Assembly (NCBI GenBank): GCA_030539985.1
Contig: JAUNXD010000079.1
Span: forward strand, 1 to 7,444
Direction of reading: 5' to 3'
Source of the DNA: Methanobrevibacter sp.
Lineage (GTDB): Archaea; Methanobacteriota; Methanobacteria; Methanobacteriales; Methanobacteriaceae
DNA length: 7,444 nucleotides
The notes under the pieces are model-generated. The model did not search any database, was not told the DNA's origin, and worked only from the letters and a program-made list of their open reading frames with translations. The first letter of the stretch is position 1, and each line of letters opens with the position of its first letter. Of this stretch, positions 6,561-7,444 are shown piece by piece. The position numbers and the translations under genes were made by a program.

Positions 6561-6640
6561 TTTAAAATTATTTGATTTTAAAGGTTTTTTGATAAATTAA
6601 CTGCCTTGTTAATTTAGTTTATTTTCATTTTAAATTAATG
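6561..6640 (+). terminator. Two successive hairpins with T-rich tails after the CMD-like gene
   Basis: TTTAAAAT (6561-6568) pairs with ATTTTAAA (6575-6582) and is followed by GG and TTTTTT. Next, TAAATTAAC (6593-6601) pairs perfectly with GTTAATTTA (6608-6616) around a TGCCTT loop and is followed by GTTTATTTTCATTTT. The second hairpin is the better one. AT-only pairs form easily by chance in such DNA, so confidence is moderate, but the position downstream of the stop codon fits. Confidence 0.55.
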
Positions 6641-6752
6641 ATATGATATATGTTTATATTCTATTTTTCTTTTTAAAATCATTATTTTTTAATTTTAAGT
6701 GATTTTAATCATTTTCATTTTTCCGATATGAGTTTATAATTTTCATTTCATA

Positions 6753-6768
6753 ACAAAACTTTTATATA
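6753..6768 (+). promoter_or_regulatory. Strong BRE/TATA-like promoter element without an adjacent gene (P1)
   Basis: ACAAAACTTTTATATA matches the archaeal pattern of an A-rich BRE followed by TTTATATA (6761-6768). Transcription would start near 6790. The nearest downstream gene is modA, more than 400 bases away, so this would produce either a long leader or a small RNA. Confidence 0.5.
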
Positions 6769-6836
6769 GTGTTTATTAAAGTTAAATTTAGATGATTTGG
6801 ACATTAATATTGTGAAATGAACAGATTATTTATTAA

Positions 6837-6878
6837 TTTAACTATATGTTAAAAATTATTAACTGAACTAATGTTTAA
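6837..6878. promoter_or_regulatory. Array of TTAAC/GTTAA half-sites upstream of promoter P2
   Basis: TTTAAC (6837-6842), GTTAAA (6848-6853) and TTAAC (6859-6863) start exactly 11 bp apart in alternating orientation, and GTTTAA follows at 6873-6878. The first two make a perfect 6-bp inverted repeat with a 5-bp spacer. Even 11-bp phasing puts the sites on one face of the helix, directly upstream of the P2 BRE/TATA, as expected for a regulator binding site. Confidence 0.4.
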
Positions 6879-6883
6879 TCGAT

Positions 6884-6900
6884 ATAAAAATATTTATATA
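6884..6900 (+). promoter_or_regulatory. Strong BRE/TATA-like promoter element (P2), candidate start of the modA leader or a small RNA
   Basis: An A-rich BRE (ATAAAAATA, 6884-6892) is followed by TTTATATA (6893-6900), the methanogen promoter pattern. The predicted start site is near 6922, about 280 bases before the modA ATG. The resulting RNA would begin just before the 17-bp palindrome and the folded region described below. Confidence 0.5.
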
Positions 6901-6941
6901 TCCATTGTTATTAAAAATATTATTGCTACTCATGATAATTA

Positions 6942-6958
6942 AATCTTAATTTAAGATT
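6942..6958. promoter_or_regulatory. 17-bp palindrome, possible regulator site
   Basis: AATCTTAA (6942-6949) and TTAAGATT (6951-6958) are exact reverse complements around a single central T. With almost no loop it is a poor RNA hairpin, so a protein-binding site just downstream of the predicted P2 start is the more natural reading. Confidence 0.35.
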
Positions 6959-6972
6959 GGAAAACAAAAGAA

Positions 6973-7056
6973 GGATAAATAACCTTATCTGAATAAAAAA
7001 AATTATTTATTGGGGTTATTTTTAATTGCAGTAATTTAATTATCTGCATTTTATCC
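6973..7056 (+). ncRNA. Predicted three-way-junction RNA in the modA upstream region
   Basis: Folded by hand. The closing stem is GGATAA (6973-6978) with TTATCC (7051-7056). The first arm is ATAACC (6979-6984) with GGTTAT (7014-7019), extended after an internal loop by AATAAA (6992-6997) with TTTATT (7006-7011). The second arm is TGCAG (7027-7031) with CTGCA (7044-7048) plus TAAT (7032-7035) with ATTA (7039-7042), with a TTA loop and one bulged T (7043). The stems are compatible and tile the segment with little unpaired sequence, and several contain G-C pairs in otherwise AT-rich DNA. It could be the sensor domain of a regulatory leader or part of a small RNA. No known RNA family is recognised. 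Confidence 0.4.
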
Positions 7057-7064
7057 GCTTGTGT

Positions 7065-7139
7065 TTGTGCGAATTAAACCAATTGTAATATCATTCAACT
7101 CCTTTGATGTGTACAAGAGACTTCTTCGCATAGCTTTTT
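7065..7139 (+). ncRNA. Long hairpin with anti-Shine-Dalgarno loop, followed by T5, upstream of modA
   Basis: The lower stem is TTGTGCGAA (7065-7073) with TTCGCATAG (7125-7133), nine pairs including two G-U. The upper stem is TTGTA (7083-7087) with TACAA (7112-7116), continued by ATATCA (7088-7093) with TGATGT (7105-7110), with G7111 bulged. The 11-base apical loop (7094-7104) ends in CTCCTT, the exact complement of the modA SD site AAGGAG (7195-7200). CTTTTTA (7134-7140) follows the lower stem, so the same element could end transcription or, through loop-SD pairing, control modA translation. Which of these holds cannot be decided from sequence alone. Confidence 0.45.
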
Positions 7140-7194
7140 ACTAATCTTTGATTTTATTTGATGTCTGATAGTGTTTGGTATAAATTAATTAAAT

Positions 7195-7200
7195 AAGGAG
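7195..7200 (+). promoter_or_regulatory. modA Shine-Dalgarno site
   Basis: AAGGAG lies 5 bases before the ATG at 7206 and fixes the start codon. A TATA-like GGTATAAATTAATT (7177-7190) is too close to the ATG to generate an mRNA containing this SD site, so transcription must begin further upstream, for example from the weak TTTTATTT near 7152-7159 or from P2. Confidence 0.85.
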
Positions 7201-7205
7201 ATACT

Positions 7206-7444
7206 ATGAAATCTATGAAAAAAGTATTATTTGCTGCTGTTCTTATAGCAATTGTTGCTGTTAGTGTAGGTTCCTGTTCTGCTGGCTTGTTTGACTTCCT
7301 TGGAGGAAACTCAACTGATAACAGTCTAGATGGACAAGAAGTTAATTTAGCAGCGGCTGCCAGTTTAAAAAATGTTTATGATGAAAAATTAATCCCAATG
7401 TTTGAAGAAAAATATCCTGGTGTAAAAGTTACACCTACCTATGC
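7206..7444 (+). CDS. modA: Molybdate/tungstate ABC transporter substrate-binding protein ModA, 3'-truncated
   Basis: Only the first 79 codons are in the window. A basic N-terminus (MKSMKK) and a hydrophobic stretch (residues 7-22) form an export signal ending in VGSCSAG; Cys24 could be a lipoprotein-type anchor, although the motif is not a textbook lipobox. A short Gly/Ser/Asn linker leads to the mature domain, which begins VNLAAAASLKNVYDEKLIPMFEEKYPGVKVTPTYA. The AAASL segment and the following 'F-E-x-x-Y-P-G-V-K-V' strand are characteristic of ModA, whose early Ser helps bind the oxyanion. The protein would capture molybdate or tungstate outside the membrane for the ModBC permease, feeding molybdopterin enzymes such as formylmethanofuran dehydrogenase and formate dehydrogenase. 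Permease genes are probably to the right of the window. Related sulfate or general oxyanion binding proteins are a less likely alternative. Confidence 0.9.
   Translation, partial: MKSMKKVLFAAVLIAIVAVSVGSCSAGLFDFLGGNSTDNSLDGQEVNLAAAASLKNVYDEKLIPMFEEKYPGVKVTPTY

Larger units (their letters stand above)
6522..7205. other. 684-bp gene-free, AT-rich region with terminators, promoters and structured DNA/RNA
   Basis: I find no convincing protein gene on either strand here; the short ORFs present (for example an 11-codon frame from ATG 6818) lack SD sites and similarity. The left part (6522-6720) is very AT-rich with terminator-like hairpins. The middle (6750-6900) holds two promoter-like elements and an array of TTAAC half-sites. 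The right part (6940-7140) becomes richer in GC and in inverted repeats and can be folded into a compact RNA. The individual elements are listed separately. Confidence 0.8.

Noticed and set aside
6818..6853. 11-codon ORF from ATG 6818 as a microprotein
   Set aside because: No SD site, random-looking composition, and it runs through the candidate TTAAC regulatory array.
6973..7133. Known bacterial molybdenum-cofactor riboswitch
   Set aside because: I cannot match its conserved GC-rich core here; the predicted fold differs and the host appears to be an archaeon.
7177..7190. TATA-like GGTATAAATTAATT as the modA promoter
   Set aside because: At archaeal spacing it would start transcription at or after the ATG, excluding the clear SD site at 7195-7200.
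6522..7205. CRISPR array, tRNA, SRP or RNase P RNA in the long gap
   Set aside because: No regularly spaced direct repeats, no T-loop GTTCGAATC-type motif or cloverleaf arms, and too AT-rich with none of the conserved cores of those RNAs.

Overview
The window looks like chromosomal DNA from a low-GC methanogenic archaeon of the Methanobacteriales, most likely Methanobrevibacter or a close relative. The reasons are: very AT-rich intergenic DNA; promoter-like elements of the archaeal type (purine-rich BRE followed by TTTATATA); Shine-Dalgarno (SD) sites related to GGAGGTGAT, mixed with apparently leaderless starts; U-tract terminators; and the protein families present. The genus is an inference. 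All recognised genes are on the + strand and lie in several short transcription units.

Layout. Bases 1-1565 hold a Na+/solute symporter (SSS family) whose 5' end lies outside the window. It overlaps by one base a 37-residue single-span membrane protein (1565-1678), a probable small accessory subunit of the transporter. A terminator follows. Bases 1879-3717 encode a YhgE/Pip-type membrane protein with 21 X-X-X-Leu-X-X-Gly type heptads, preceded by a perfect 10-bp inverted repeat that may be an operator. Its stop codon is part of its terminator hairpin. Bases 3791-4960 encode a 12-span MFS exporter with no visible SD site. The gap 4961-5119 holds a strong inverted repeat and an orphan consensus SD site with a 15-codon ORF. 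Bases 5120-5755 encode a SpoIIM/DUF95-family membrane protein and 5802-6521 a two-domain carboxymuconolactone-decarboxylase-like protein. The last gene, from 7206 off the right edge, is modA, the molybdate/tungstate ABC transporter binding protein.

The most interesting part is the 684-bp gap before modA (6522-7205). It contains terminator-like hairpins, two strong promoter-like elements without an adjacent gene, a helically phased array of TTAAC half-sites, and a local rise in GC content. That GC-richer stretch can be folded by eye into a three-way junction (6973-7056) followed by a long hairpin (7065-7133). The apical loop of this hairpin carries CTCCTT, an exact complement of the modA SD site AAGGAG. 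This could be a structured regulatory leader (riboswitch-like) for molybdate/tungstate uptake, or a separate small RNA ended by the hairpin and its T5 tract. The fold is a hand prediction and needs covariation or expression evidence.

Functionally the region is dominated by membrane transport (symporter, Pip-type exporter-like protein, MFS exporter, oxyanion importer). The genes do not form one obvious pathway; apart from the symporter with its small partner, they look like independent units.
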